Positions 17,560 through 26,652 of a stretch of 64,000 nt of DNA are shown one piece after another; the stretch's first letter is position 1, and each line of letters opens with the position of its first letter. The stretch is from NCBI GenBank assembly GCA_947258405.1, contig CAMYIE010000004.1, positions 62,001 through 126,000 on the forward strand. The letters are read 5' to 3'. A model generated the notes under the pieces. It worked only from the letters and a program-made list of their open reading frames with translations, was not told the origin of the DNA and searched no databases. The DNA comes from an uncultured Eudoraea sp. (GTDB lineage: Bacteria > Bacteroidota > Bacteroidia > Flavobacteriales > Flavobacteriaceae). The translations under genes were made by a program, and so were the position numbers.

Positions 17560-18537
17560 TTGAAAATTGTCGCCCAAATAACAGAACCTATCAGGGAAGA
17601 AATGGAACTTTTCGAGTCAAAGTTCTATGAATCCATGTCTACTAAAGTACCCCTGCTGAACCGTATTACCTACTATATAGTAAATCGGAAAGGAAAGCAA
17701 ATGCGGCCAATGTTCGTCTTTTTGTCGGCGAAAATGGTCAACAATGGTCAGGTGAACGAGCGTACTTTCAGAGGAGCTTCGGTCATTGAGCTCATTCATA
17801 CCGCCTCTTTGGTACACGACGATGTGGTAGACGACAGTAATAAACGTCGTGGATTTTTCTCTATCAATGCACTGTGGAAAAACAAGATTGCCGTACTGGT
17901 GGGAGATTATTTACTCTCCAAGGGTATGCTGCTTTCGGTGGAACATGACGATTTCGACCTGCTGAAAATTATTTCAACGGCCATAAGGGAAATCAGTGAA
18001 GGAGAACTGCTACAGATTGAAAAAGCACGCCGGCTCGATATAGACGAATCGGTATATTACGAGATCATCAGGCAAAAAACAGCAACCTTGATTGCAGCCT
18101 GCTGTGGAATAGGGGTTTGCTCGGTTAAGCCGGAAAGTGAAGATGTAGAGGTTTTTCGAAAATTTGGAGAACTCTGCGGCATGGCATTTCAAATTAAGGA
18201 CGATCTGTTCGATTACGGAGAAGAGAAGATCGGGAAACCTACCGGTATCGATATAAAAGAGCAAAAGATGACCTTACCGCTGATCTATGCCCTGAACCAT
18301 TGTACCGCTTCAGAAAAAAGATGGCTTATCAATTCGGTAAAGAACCATAATAAGGATAAGAAAAGAGTTAAGGAAGTTATCACTTTTGTCAAGGATAAAG
18401 GAGGGTTGGACTATGCTCAGACTAAAATGCATGAGTTCAAACAGAAAGCACTGGAGTTGCTAAACACCTATCCTGGCTCCGAATATAAAGACGCTTTGGA
18501 GCTAATGGTGAATTACGTGGTTGATCGTAAAAAATAG
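17560..18537 (+). CDS. Polyprenyl synthetase (trans-isoprenyl diphosphate synthase)
   Basis: 325 residues from a TTG start (MKIVAQITEPIREEMELFE). First Asp-rich motif LVHDDVVDDS, second IKDDLFDYGE; KGKQMRP binds the allylic pyrophosphate. Such long-chain synthases make the octaprenyl or heptaprenyl tail of menaquinone. A possible -7 box TACATTTC (17529-17536) has one mismatch. Product chain length cannot be read from sequence. Confidence 0.92.
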   Translation: MKIVAQITEPIREEMELFESKFYESMSTKVPLLNRITYYIVNRKGKQMRPMFVFLSAKMVNNGQVNERTFRGASVIELIHTASLVHDDVVDDSNKRRGFFSINALWKNKIAVLVGDYLLSKGMLLSVEHDDFDLLKIISTAIREISEGELLQIEKARRLDIDESVYYEIIRQKTATLIAACCGIGVCSVKPESEDVEVFRKFGELCGMAFQIKDDLFDYGEEKIGKPTGIDIKEQKMTLPLIYALNHCTASEKRWLINSVKNHNKDKKRVKEVITFVKDKGGLDYAQTKMHEFKQKALELLNTYPGSEYKDALELMVNYVVDRKK

Positions 18538-18636
18538 TTTTAGAGTTTTCACTTCTACAACCTCAGTTTGATCGGATTTTATATCCCCGGGCAACTATTC
18601 TCCAACAAGACTCGTCTTTACTATGAGAGCACTAAT

Positions 18637-19209
18637 ATGAAGGCATTGAAGATTATCTCTTTATACAGGAATGAAAAAGCACTCATCAAAAGGGCGCTAG
18701 ACGGTAATCAGCAGGCCCAGAGATTGATCTATGAGACCCATGCTCCTAAAATGCTCGGTATTTGCCGGAGGTATATAAAAGATCTCCAATTCGCTGAAGA
18801 CACAATGATTGGTGGCTTTGTAAAGGTTTTTAGACATCTTCATACCTATAGGCATGAAGGAAGTTTCGAGGGGTGGATCAGGCGGATCATGATCAGGGAA
18901 TCTATAAGCTTTCTTAGAAAAAAGCAGTTTGTTGTCTTCGATGATGACGCTTATAACGAATACGAATTGGCCGAGGTAAATATATCTTATGAGGTCGATA
19001 TCGATCAGGTTCAAAAGCTGATCGATGCATTGCCAGAGGGTTATAAAATGGTGTTTGTTCTCTATGCAATAGAGGGATATAAACATCTGGAAATTGCCGA
19101 GATGTTGGGAATTTCCGAATCCACCTCTAAATCCCAATTATATAAGGCCAGGCGATGGCTCCAAAAGAGATTAAAAGAGAAAAACAGTTTAGGATATGGC
19201 ACCCAATAA
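18637..19209 (+). CDS. RNA polymerase sigma factor, sigma-70 (ECF-like) family
   Basis: 190 residues from the ATG at 18637 (MKALKIISLYRNEKALIKRA). Region 2 is LIYETHAPKMLGICRRYIKD...AEDTMIGGFVKVFRHLHTY and FEGWIRRIMIRESI; region 4 ends with HLEIAEMLGISESTSKSQLYKARRWL, a helix-turn-helix for the -35 region. Frames upstream to TTG 18568 lack family similarity. Overlaps the next gene by 14 bp, which encodes a membrane protein likely acting as its partner or anti-sigma factor. Confidence 0.88.
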   Translation: MKALKIISLYRNEKALIKRALDGNQQAQRLIYETHAPKMLGICRRYIKDLQFAEDTMIGGFVKVFRHLHTYRHEGSFEGWIRRIMIRESISFLRKKQFVVFDDDAYNEYELAEVNISYEVDIDQVQKLIDALPEGYKMVFVLYAIEGYKHLEIAEMLGISESTSKSQLYKARRWLQKRLKEKNSLGYGTQ

Positions 19210-19921
19210 ATTTGAAAAAAAGATAAAAGAACTTTTTGATGCCCGTGAGATCGAGCCGTCGGGGGATGCCTGGGAGAAAGTTGCTTCGCAGCTAGGATCT
19301 TCACCAGCAAAAACAAGTATACGTCCCTGGTATTATTGGATAGCGGCATCCATAGCATTTATAGTTTTTGTAGTGGGATGGTCGGTTCGAAAATCAAGCC
19401 AGCCTGTAATAGACGAAAACCCCATGGTGGAACAGCAAGTTACCCCTGAACCTAAACGCACGGAATCAGCCGTGCCGATGATTCAAAAACAGACTGAGAT
19501 AAGCTCGGTAAAAGATGAACCTGCGAGGTTGGAGGATCAGTTTAATAATGTGGCAGAATCAACGGAAAAACCCCCCGGAATTGCAGAAATTCCAGAGGAT
19601 AAACCCTTTACTGATTCTCAATTGGAGCAAGGCGGCCAAAATCTTCGGGATGAAAAGATCTCCGAAGTAGTAGCGCAGGTAGATCATATGGAAGTAAACA
19701 AGGCTGAGGTTACTGAGGAAGAGGTAGATTCACTGCTCATGGCTGCGCAGAAGGCTTTACTGGCCAATGAGGAGTTTCAGGAGGAATCCAGTAATAATGG
19801 AGCATCATTACTTGCTGAGGTGGAAGGGGAGCTGCAGGAATCGTTTCGCGACCAGGTTTTCGATAGACTCAAACAAGGATTTATCAGGGTAAGAACTGCA
19901 GTGGCAGATCGTAATAATTAA
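19196..19921 (+). CDS. Single-span membrane protein, possible sigma-factor partner
   Basis: 241 residues: a cytoplasmic N-terminal segment of about 45 residues (FEKKIKELFDAREIEPSGDAW, a motif common in flavobacterial proteins next to ECF genes), one transmembrane helix (about 46-64, YYWIAASIAFIVFVVGWSV), and a long, low-complexity, acidic periplasmic part. No recognised enzyme domain. Its overlap with the sigma gene and its topology suggest an anti-sigma or envelope-sensing role; this is inference only. Confidence 0.7.
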   Translation: MAPNKFEKKIKELFDAREIEPSGDAWEKVASQLGSSPAKTSIRPWYYWIAASIAFIVFVVGWSVRKSSQPVIDENPMVEQQVTPEPKRTESAVPMIQKQTEISSVKDEPARLEDQFNNVAESTEKPPGIAEIPEDKPFTDSQLEQGGQNLRDEKISEVVAQVDHMEVNKAEVTEEEVDSLLMAAQKALLANEEFQEESSNNGASLLAEVEGELQESFRDQVFDRLKQGFIRVRTAVADRNN

Positions 19922-19999
19922 AGAGATCAGGCCTTTTGTATATACACTATTTCTGACTAAAACAACAGTTAATTCATCAATCATTAAATCAAAATCACT

Positions 20000-21064
20000 A
20001 TGAAATCTATCAGTCGTTATTTCCTATTAGCACTGCTCTTCATTGCCCCCCAGCAGGGTTGGTCACAGGAAGACTATCAGCAAGAAATTAAACAATTAAA
20101 AGAACAGCGAGAACTAGTTGAAACAGAGGAGCGCGACGCTCTGAAAAATGAACTGGAGGCGATTAACCAGCAATTGGAGGAGGGTGAAATCACAGCTGAA
20201 GAAGCAAAAACCAGAAAAGCGGCCGTTGCAGAAAAAAGAGCGTTGAATATCGAGGATCGCAAATCCATCATCGATAATAAAATTGCCCTGCTAGAAAGAA
20301 ATAAAGGAGCAGTTACCCCAGAAGAAGGCGACGCGAATATTTGGGAAGATGGTGTAGAGGTAACAGTAAATATTGGCGATGAAACCTGGGAACCCTTCGA
20401 TTCTAAGAAATACCCCAAATACGACCGCCGTACCTTTTCCAATTTTATCATCGCTTTCGGTCTGAACAATGCTATACCTGAGGGTGGTAATCTTAATGAT
20501 TCGCCATATAGTGCATGGCGTAGCCGGTATTTCGAATTAGGTTGGGCCTGGAGGACAAGGGTTTTTAGCCACAGCAATTTTATGCGCTTCCATTATGGTT
20601 TTTCCTTTACTTTCAACGGTTTGAGAAATAACAGTAATCTGTATTACACCACAGATGAAAACAACCAGGTGGTGCGGGAAGTATTTCCCGTAAACCTCGA
20701 CAAATCGAAATTGAGGACCGATAATTTCATCATTCCTCTTCATCTGGAATTCGGGCCTACGAAGAAAACCGTTACAGAAACCAGAGTCCGTTATTCGATC
20801 AAGAGGCAACTGCGTATTGGGCTTGGTGGCTATGGCGGGGTGAATATGGGCACGCGTCAGAAACTCAAGTATCGTGTAGACGGAAACAGGATCAAGGAGA
20901 AATCTGCTAATATCTTCGATTCCAACCAATTTGTATATGGTTTAAGTGGATGGATAGGTGTTGGCTGTGTTCAATTCAACGTGAGGTACGATCTGCAGAC
21001 CATTTTAAAGAATACCGAGGTACTTGAAAAAAATATACTATTCGGAGTTCGATTCGAAATCTAG
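20000..21064 (+). CDS. Outer-membrane beta-barrel protein with N-terminal coiled coil
   Basis: 354 residues. Signal peptide (MKSISRYFLLALLFIAPQQGWSQ), then a strongly charged helical stretch (about 24-103, rich in E, K and Q, likely coiled coil), then beta strands with alternating aromatics ending in F (LFGVRFEI), typical of outer-membrane barrels. Third gene of the sigma factor group and plausibly its regulatory target. Ligand or pore function unknown. Confidence 0.8.
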   Translation: MKSISRYFLLALLFIAPQQGWSQEDYQQEIKQLKEQRELVETEERDALKNELEAINQQLEEGEITAEEAKTRKAAVAEKRALNIEDRKSIIDNKIALLERNKGAVTPEEGDANIWEDGVEVTVNIGDETWEPFDSKKYPKYDRRTFSNFIIAFGLNNAIPEGGNLNDSPYSAWRSRYFELGWAWRTRVFSHSNFMRFHYGFSFTFNGLRNNSNLYYTTDENNQVVREVFPVNLDKSKLRTDNFIIPLHLEFGPTKKTVTETRVRYSIKRQLRIGLGGYGGVNMGTRQKLKYRVDGNRIKEKSANIFDSNQFVYGLSGWIGVGCVQFNVRYDLQTILKNTEVLEKNILFGVRFEI

Positions 21065-21091
21065 AAAGACTAAAATTTAGTTTAAAAAGCC

Positions 21092-21119
21092 AAAAGGTCC
21101 TACTGTGTTAGGGCCTTTT
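21092..21119 (+). terminator. Terminator after the outer-membrane protein gene
   Basis: AAAAGGTCCTA (21092-21102) pairs with TAGGGCCTTTT (21109-21119), with one G-T pair, followed by a T-rich tract. The hairpin overlaps the stop codon of the convergent zinc-ribbon gene. Confidence 0.55.
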
Positions 21120-21342
21120 CCATTTCCAGAGTAAACTCTTCTTTAAAAAATCCGCGCTTGCAATGGGAACATGATGCCTGTTTGGAAGTGTAGATCTGGA
21201 AAACAGGGAGCCAGAATAGGTGAAAATAATGAGGGGTGATGCTTCCGGTCAATGTATCCCTTTGCCCGCAAAAAGGGCATTGAACACCTTGAAGGGGTTT
21301 CTCTTTTGGCTTTAATGGTCGTATGCCCAGAAAAAGGATCAC
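21100..21342 (-). CDS. Small zinc-ribbon protein
   Basis: 80 residues. Two Cys pairs, CPFCG (near residue 22) and CSHCK (near 58), form a zinc ribbon; between them lies HYFHLFWLPVF, a hydrophobic stretch. Proteins of this type are widespread and uncharacterised in Flavobacteriia. It lies convergent to the outer-membrane protein gene and divergent from dnaG. Confidence 0.75.
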   Translation of the reverse strand: MILFLGIRPLKPKEKPLQGVQCPFCGQRDTLTGSITPHYFHLFWLPVFQIYTSKQASCSHCKRGFFKEEFTLEMEKALTQ

Positions 21343-21464
21343 TTTCTAACCGGAATATTTTAAGACGAAGTTAGCAAATGCAGGATGTATAATATTTATA
21401 AAATAGAAACACTTTTTCGGGGAGGACGATTTTACTATTTTTATCTTCTGCTAATCCCGCAATA

Positions 21465-23447
21465 TTGATAAACAAAACAACCATAGATCAGGTATACGAT
21501 GCCGCCCGGGTAGAGGAGGTGATTGGAGATTTTGTCCAACTCAAAAAGTCGGGTGCAAATTACAAAGGACTTAGTCCGTTTACCGATGAGCGCACGCCGA
21601 GTTTCATGGTGTCGCCTGTAAAGCAGATCTGGAAAGATTTCAGTAGTGGTAAAGGCGGTAACGTAGTGGCCTTTTTGATGGAGCACGAACATTTCACCTA
21701 TCCCGAAGCGATCCGCTACCTGGCCAAAAAATACCAGATCGAAATAGAGGAAACTCAACGCACCGACGAACAAAAGGAAGAAGCCAGTGCACGAGAAAGC
21801 ATGTACCTGGTCTCTGAATTTGCTCAAAAACACTTCGAATACAATTTATGGGAGACTGAAGAAGGCAAGGCAATAGCACTTACCTATTTTAAGGAAAGGG
21901 GTTTTTCGGAGGAAACAATTCGACAATTCGGACTTGGATATGCACTGGATCAATGGGAGGACTTTGGTAAGAAAGCCCTTGATAAAGGTTATCAACTCGA
22001 ATTTCTCGATAAAACAGGATTGGTGATTGTTAAGGAGCCGGCTTCAGCTGGGGGGCCATCCAGAACAATCGATCGCTTTAAAGGGAGGATCATCTTTCCT
22101 ATACATAGTATGAGCGGCAGAGTATTGGGATTTGGAGGACGTATTCTCAGTAGTGAGAAAAAAACCGCCAAATATGTAAACTCTCCCGAAAGTGATATTT
22201 ACCAGAAAAGCAAGGTACTATATGGGATTTATTACGCCAAGCAAGCAATTGCCCGCGAAGATTGCTGTTATCTGGTGGAGGGCTATACCGATGTCATACA
22301 AATGTATCAGCGAGGTGTACACAACGTGGTGGCCTCCAGTGGAACAGCCCTGACATCCGAGCAAATCAGGCTGATTAACCGACTTACCAGGAATATTGTA
22401 GTGCTTTTCGATGGTGATGCCGCAGGCCTCAGGGCTTCTCTCCGTGGAATAGACCTTATATTGGAACAGGGAATGAATGTTAAGGTATGCAGTTTTCCCG
22501 AAGGAGAGGACCCGGATAGTTTCGCCCGTGAGAATACCTATGAAGACCTGGTTTTGTATTTGAATGAAAATGCAAAAGATTTTATTCAGTTCAAAACATC
22601 CTTGCTGAATGAAGAGAGTGGTAGTGATCCGATTAAAAGAGCAGATACGATCCGTGATATTGTCAATAGTATTTCCAAAATTCCCGACCGGATCAAAAGG
22701 GAACTCTATATCCAGGAATGCGCAAGGATAATGAATATTTCGGAAGAAGTACTTTTCAATACCCTGGCGCAGATCAGCAGTAAGGTGATAAAAGACCAAA
22801 AAAGGTTACGAAAGGAACCCCCTGCCAAGGCTTTCGAAGTATTGAAAACCGAGCCTGCACAGACATCGGCTGATATTCAATACGTCCTGGAGCGAAAGAT
22901 CATTGAAATGCTTTTGCTCTATGGGGATAAAAAAGAAGAGTTCGAAGACCTCTTACTCAAAGAAAACGAGGCAGGTGACTTAGTTCTGGAACCCGAGTCA
23001 ACAGAGGCAAAGGTCTATGAAAAGGTTTTCCTCGATCTGCAGGAAGATGAAATAGAGCTTACCGATGAACATTTTAGGAATCTGTATTATAAATTAATTG
23101 AAGAGCTTAATAAGAATGAGGATTTTTCGATCAGCTCTTTTATGAATGCCCTGGATCAGGAAATGGTTGAACAGGTATCTTCTATATTGATGGAAGATGA
23201 AAAATATACCCTTCACGAATGGGAGAAGAAAGATATCTACCCAAAGAACAAAGAGCATACTATTTCGCAGCTGGTCAGCGAAACTATTTTGACCCTGCGT
23301 TGTTACCTGATCAAGAAAAGAATTGCCTCACTACAAAAAGATACGGAATCGGAGCAGGAAGACCATAGGGATACTCTGGAAGAGATCATGAACTACCTTC
23401 AGTTGAATAGCTTACTGAACAAAAAGTTAAACAGGGTGCTCGCTTGA
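21465..23447 (+). CDS. dnaG: DNA primase
   Basis: 660 residues from a TTG start. N-terminal zinc-ribbon-like domain, then the catalytic core with TOPRIM (YLVEGYTDVIQMYQRG, LFDGDAAG), then a helical C-terminal DnaB-interaction domain. The N-terminal domain keeps the surrounding sequence (GLSPFTDERTPSF...WKDFSSGKGG) but every usual zinc ligand is replaced: Ser37, Thr40, Asp58 and Ser61 stand where Cys, His, Cys, Cys are found in most DnaG. From memory this loss is shared by other Flavobacteriia. Synthesises primers for replication forks. Confidence 0.95.
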   Translation: MINKTTIDQVYDAARVEEVIGDFVQLKKSGANYKGLSPFTDERTPSFMVSPVKQIWKDFSSGKGGNVVAFLMEHEHFTYPEAIRYLAKKYQIEIEETQRTDEQKEEASARESMYLVSEFAQKHFEYNLWETEEGKAIALTYFKERGFSEETIRQFGLGYALDQWEDFGKKALDKGYQLEFLDKTGLVIVKEPASAGGPSRTIDRFKGRIIFPIHSMSGRVLGFGGRILSSEKKTAKYVNSPESDIYQKSKVLYGIYYAKQAIAREDCCYLVEGYTDVIQMYQRGVHNVVASSGTALTSEQIRLINRLTRNIVVLFDGDAAGLRASLRGIDLILEQGMNVKVCSFPEGEDPDSFARENTYEDLVLYLNENAKDFIQFKTSLLNEESGSDPIKRADTIRDIVNSISKIPDRIKRELYIQECARIMNISEEVLFNTLAQISSKVIKDQKRLRKEPPAKAFEVLKTEPAQTSADIQYVLERKIIEMLLLYGDKKEEFEDLLLKENEAGDLVLEPESTEAKVYEKVFLDLQEDEIELTDEHFRNLYYKLIEELNKNEDFSISSFMNALDQEMVEQVSSILMEDEKYTLHEWEKKDIYPKNKEHTISQLVSETILTLRCYLIKKRIASLQKDTESEQEDHRDTLEEIMNYLQLNSLLNKKLNRVLA

Positions 23448-23460
23448 ATTATGGCTGCCG

Positions 23461-23484
23461 TATCCCCTGCGGGGGATATTTTTT
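23461..23484 (+). terminator. Terminator after dnaG
   Basis: TATCCCC (23461-23467) pairs with GGGGATA (23472-23478) across a 4-nt loop and is followed by a run of T, 13 bp after the dnaG stop. Confidence 0.65.
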
Positions 23485-23501
23485 AAGGTGCATCAAATAA
23501 A

Positions 23502-23531
23502 AAACCCCTGTAATAAAAATCACAGGGGTTT
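23502..23531. terminator. Bidirectional terminator between dnaG and the response regulator gene
   Basis: AAACCCCTGT (23502-23511) and ACAGGGGTTT (23522-23531) form a perfect 10-bp stem. A-tracts precede and T-tracts follow, so it works in either direction for the convergent genes. Confidence 0.75.
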
Positions 23532-23553
23532 CTTTTTCGAAAGGAGGATTTAC

Positions 23554-24183
23554 TTAATACAACTCCAATGCCTTAGCCTGTTGAAGAAGATCCACCAGGT
23601 TGTCGACGTTTAATTTCTTCATAAGCCGAGCCTTGTAAGTGCTTACGGTCTTTTCATTAAGATTGAGGCCCTGAGCCACATCTTTATTTCGTTTTCCACT
23701 GGCGAGTAATTTGAGTACTTCAACTTCGCGGGTGGAGAGTTTTCTGAAAAACCTTCGTGGCTTCTGAGTACCTTCATCAAAAGCGAGTCTTTGTGCTAGT
23801 TCGTTGGTGATGAACATGTTGCCTTCACTAACCTTTTTTACCGCAGAGATAATATAGTCGATATCAGCGGATTTGGAAAGATATCCGAAGGCCCCTGCTC
23901 GGATGGTACTAAGAGCGTATACGTCTTCAGATTGCCCACTGTATATCAGAACTTTGATGTCTGGATAATCTTGTTTGATCTTCCTCAATGTTGCGATACC
24001 ATTTATTTCAGGGATATCCAATTCCAGGACAATAACATGGGGAGTGGCTTTTTTAAGTTTTTCAAAAAGCTCGGTGGTGGTAGAAACGTCGGCGACTACT
24101 TCGAAATCGCTGGCAGACTGCAGGACATTTTTCATGCCCAATCGCACGATAGGGTGATTGTCTGCGATTAGAACTTTGATCAT
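23554..24183 (-). CDS. NarL/LuxR-type response regulator with Glu in place of the phosphoacceptor Asp
   Basis: 209 residues: receiver domain (1 to about 120) and a C-terminal LuxR-type helix-turn-helix (LSTREVEVLKLLASGKRNKDVAQGLNLNEKTVSTYKARL). At the phosphoacceptor site the sequence reads IVLELDIPEING, so position 54, four residues before the conserved Pro, is Glu rather than Asp; the usual acidic pair is Asp8-Asn9. The conserved Lys (LSKSA) remains. A Glu here may mimic the phosphorylated form, suggesting phosphorylation-independent activity. No histidine kinase gene is adjacent. Confidence 0.88.
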   Translation of the reverse strand: MIKVLIADNHPIVRLGMKNVLQSASDFEVVADVSTTTELFEKLKKATPHVIVLELDIPEINGIATLRKIKQDYPDIKVLIYSGQSEDVYALSTIRAGAFGYLSKSADIDYIISAVKKVSEGNMFITNELAQRLAFDEGTQKPRRFFRKLSTREVEVLKLLASGKRNKDVAQGLNLNEKTVSTYKARLMKKLNVDNLVDLLQQAKALELY

Positions 24184-24348
24184 TTTTGTTGGTTTTCTAG
24201 GTATTAACCTTAAGAGCGTGAATAAATACTGACATGCAATGTAAGGTTAAAATATCTATTTTATTAAACAAAAATGTACTTTTTTTATGGTTTTTCTATA
24301 AAAAAACTATGGTTTTTCGACTTAACAACATGATTCAGGGGCAAGTGG

Positions 24349-25137
24349 TCACCTAAGCGAAGTAGGGATTTCACACACGGGTATTGGAATCATTTTATGC
24401 CGATTTGCATTGTTATACCGTTTAAAAATCTCAAAGATCTCTCTTTCCCTTCCGACAAAATCATCGGCGATTTTCCCTTTGTCATCCATAGCCATGGCCC
24501 ATTCCAGTTCTGGATAAGAAGCTCCGATCTGATCTTCATCGGTACGATTGTCGCCCCAAAGTCCATCTGTAGGAGCTGCCTCCATAATATCCTGGTTGAT
24601 CCCCATATAGTCGCCTAATTCATAAACTTCTGTTTTCAGGAGATCGGCTATCGGACTCAGGTCTACTCCACCATCTCCGTATTTGGTATAAAAACCGATT
24701 CCAAAATCTTCAACTTTGTTCCCGGTTCCTGCCACAAGGTAGTTTTTAAGGGCTGCAAAGTAATACAAGGTGGTCATCCGCAACCTGGCTCTGGTGTTGG
24801 CCAGGGACATAAAACGGTCTTCTTCATTATCAACAGAAGGCAGGGAAGCAACCAATTGGTCGAAAACCGGAGTCAGGCTTACGGATTTTCGACTCACATT
24901 GTCGAAATTGATCTGCATCCATTCAATATGCCTGTCGGCGCGTGTCACCTGTTTCGTTCCCTGGTGAATAGGCATTTCTATACAGAGTAGGGGAAGGCCG
25001 GTGCGGGCACACAGGGTTGAGGTAACCGCGGAATCAATTCCACCCGACACACCTATTACAAAACCTTTGCAACGGGCATTTACCGCGTACAACTTTAACC
25101 AATCCACTATATGATCTACTACTTTTCCAGTTTGCAT
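24349..25137 (-). CDS. nadE: NAD+ synthetase, ammonia-dependent
   Basis: 262 residues. The PP-loop SGGIDSA lies near residues 30-36, and GTGNKVEDFGIGFYTKYGDGGVDL is the conserved NaAD-binding block. No N-terminal glutaminase domain, so free ammonia is the expected nitrogen donor. Divergent from gldB across 75 bp, which contains a weak minus-strand -7 box (TATATTTT, 25189-25182). Confidence 0.96.
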   Translation of the reverse strand: MQTGKVVDHIVDWLKLYAVNARCKGFVIGVSGGIDSAVTSTLCARTGLPLLCIEMPIHQGTKQVTRADRHIEWMQINFDNVSRKSVSLTPVFDQLVASLPSVDNEEDRFMSLANTRARLRMTTLYYFAALKNYLVAGTGNKVEDFGIGFYTKYGDGGVDLSPIADLLKTEVYELGDYMGINQDIMEAAPTDGLWGDNRTDEDQIGASYPELEWAMAMDDKGKIADDFVGREREIFEIFKRYNNANRHKMIPIPVCEIPTSLR

Positions 25138-25212
25138 TTGGATATTTTATTAGATTGAAATCAACTAACTTAGCGGCCGTAAAAATATAACCTGTAGGGC
25201 GTAATAAAAAAT

Positions 25213-26193
25213 ATGCATCATAATTGTAAAGAAAAGATTAGCAGGCTGTTTGTACTGATAGCTATTATTTCTGTTTTTGGCTGTAAACAGACCGACCGGA
25301 TAGCCGATGAAATAGCAGCGATAGAAATCGATCTGAAGATCAGCAGGTTCGACCGGGAATTTGCAGAAGCAGGGCCTGAAGATCTGCCGGAGCTCAAGAA
25401 CAAGTATCCATTTCTTTTTCCCGTGCAGTATCCAGATAGCCTTTGGATAAAGAAAATGCAGGATAGCCTGCAAATTGAGCTAATGGCGGAGGTGGGCCAG
25501 GCATTTAACGAGTTGGATGCCATAGAAAACGATTTGGAAGATCTGTTAAAACATATTGTTTACTATTTTCCAGAGATCAGTGTACCCCAGGTGATCGCCC
25601 TTACCTCTGAAGTGGATTACAACAATCGGGTGATTCTTGCTGATTCACTTTTGCTTATAGGATTAGACAACTATCTGGGAGCCGATCATCGTTTTTACTC
25701 AGGTATCGATCGATATATTGCCGAGGATCTCGATCAGAAGTTTCTGTTAAGTGATGTGGCTTCAGTTTATGCCAATCAGCTTGTAAAATATCCTGACAAC
25801 CGCAATTTTCTGGCCCGGATGATCTTTTATGGAAAAATACTTTTCCTTAAGGATAAATGGATGCCTGAGGCTTCCGATGGAGAAAAGATTCACTTTACAG
25901 AAGATCAAATGCTCTGGACAGAGGCAAATGAAGAAGAGATTTGGAGGTATTTTATCGAGAATGAATTGTTATACAGCACCGATCAGGAACTGGGACCAAG
26001 ATTTCTCGATCCGGCCCCTTTCTCAAAATTCAGATTGGAATTCGACGGTGAATCTCCGGGAAGATTGGGACGCTATATGGGATGGAGGATCGTAAGGGTT
26101 TTTATGGAAAACAACGACTTAAGTCTGCGGGAGATGATTATACTCCCGGCGGAAGAAATATTTAAAAATTCAAGATATAAACCCAATAAATAG
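25213..26193 (+). CDS. gldB: Gliding motility lipoprotein GldB
   Basis: 326 residues. Hydrophobic N terminus ending at Cys in SVFGC, consistent with the known lipoprotein nature of GldB. The body (KISRFDREFAEAGPEDLPELKNKYPFLFP, PDNRNFLARMIFYGKILFLKDKWMP) matches the GldB family. Required for gliding in Flavobacterium. gldC follows 3 bp later, the known gldBC arrangement. Confidence 0.92.
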   Translation: MHHNCKEKISRLFVLIAIISVFGCKQTDRIADEIAAIEIDLKISRFDREFAEAGPEDLPELKNKYPFLFPVQYPDSLWIKKMQDSLQIELMAEVGQAFNELDAIENDLEDLLKHIVYYFPEISVPQVIALTSEVDYNNRVILADSLLLIGLDNYLGADHRFYSGIDRYIAEDLDQKFLLSDVASVYANQLVKYPDNRNFLARMIFYGKILFLKDKWMPEASDGEKIHFTEDQMLWTEANEEEIWRYFIENELLYSTDQELGPRFLDPAPFSKFRLEFDGESPGRLGRYMGWRIVRVFMENNDLSLREMIILPAEEIFKNSRYKPNK

Positions 26194-26196
26194 GAT

Positions 26197-26529
26197 ATGG
26201 GAAAACTACATCGATCGCAGATTACCCTAACAGTGGCCTTAGATGAGAACCGGGTACCCGAAAAGCTCACCTGGTCAGCTGAGGATGGGGGAATTCGGGA
26301 GGAAGAAGCCAAGGCCATGCTGCTTTCAGTCTGGGATAGCAAGCAAAAAGAATCGCTTAAAATTGATCTATGGACCAAAGATATGCCGGTAGACGAGATG
26401 AAGATCTTTTTTCACCAGACTCTTGTATCGCTTTCAGATACTTTTTTTAAAGCGACCCAGGATGAAAAAATGACCGCCAGCATGAAAGAGTTCTGCAGCT
26501 ATTTTGCTGAAAAACTTGAATTACAATAG
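26197..26529 (+). CDS. gldC: Gliding motility protein GldC
   Basis: 110 residues, a small soluble protein (HRSQITLTVALDENRVPEKLTWSAEDGG...). Length and context, immediately after gldB, identify it. In Flavobacterium its loss reduces but does not abolish gliding. Biochemical role unknown. Confidence 0.92.
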   Translation: MGKLHRSQITLTVALDENRVPEKLTWSAEDGGIREEEAKAMLLSVWDSKQKESLKIDLWTKDMPVDEMKIFFHQTLVSLSDTFFKATQDEKMTASMKEFCSYFAEKLELQ

Positions 26530-26652
26530 AATTTTACAAGGATTTACTTCCTATGCTGGCTTACGGTATCCGGTTTAAGCATGTAAGGAAGTCTCATTTG
26601 GTCTGACTTAACTAAAACCAGCCCGCCAGGTTAATCGAGTAAGTATAATATT

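Noticed and set aside
25165-25523. Minus-strand frames opposite gldB
   Set aside because: Shadows of gldB codon usage, with no support of their own.
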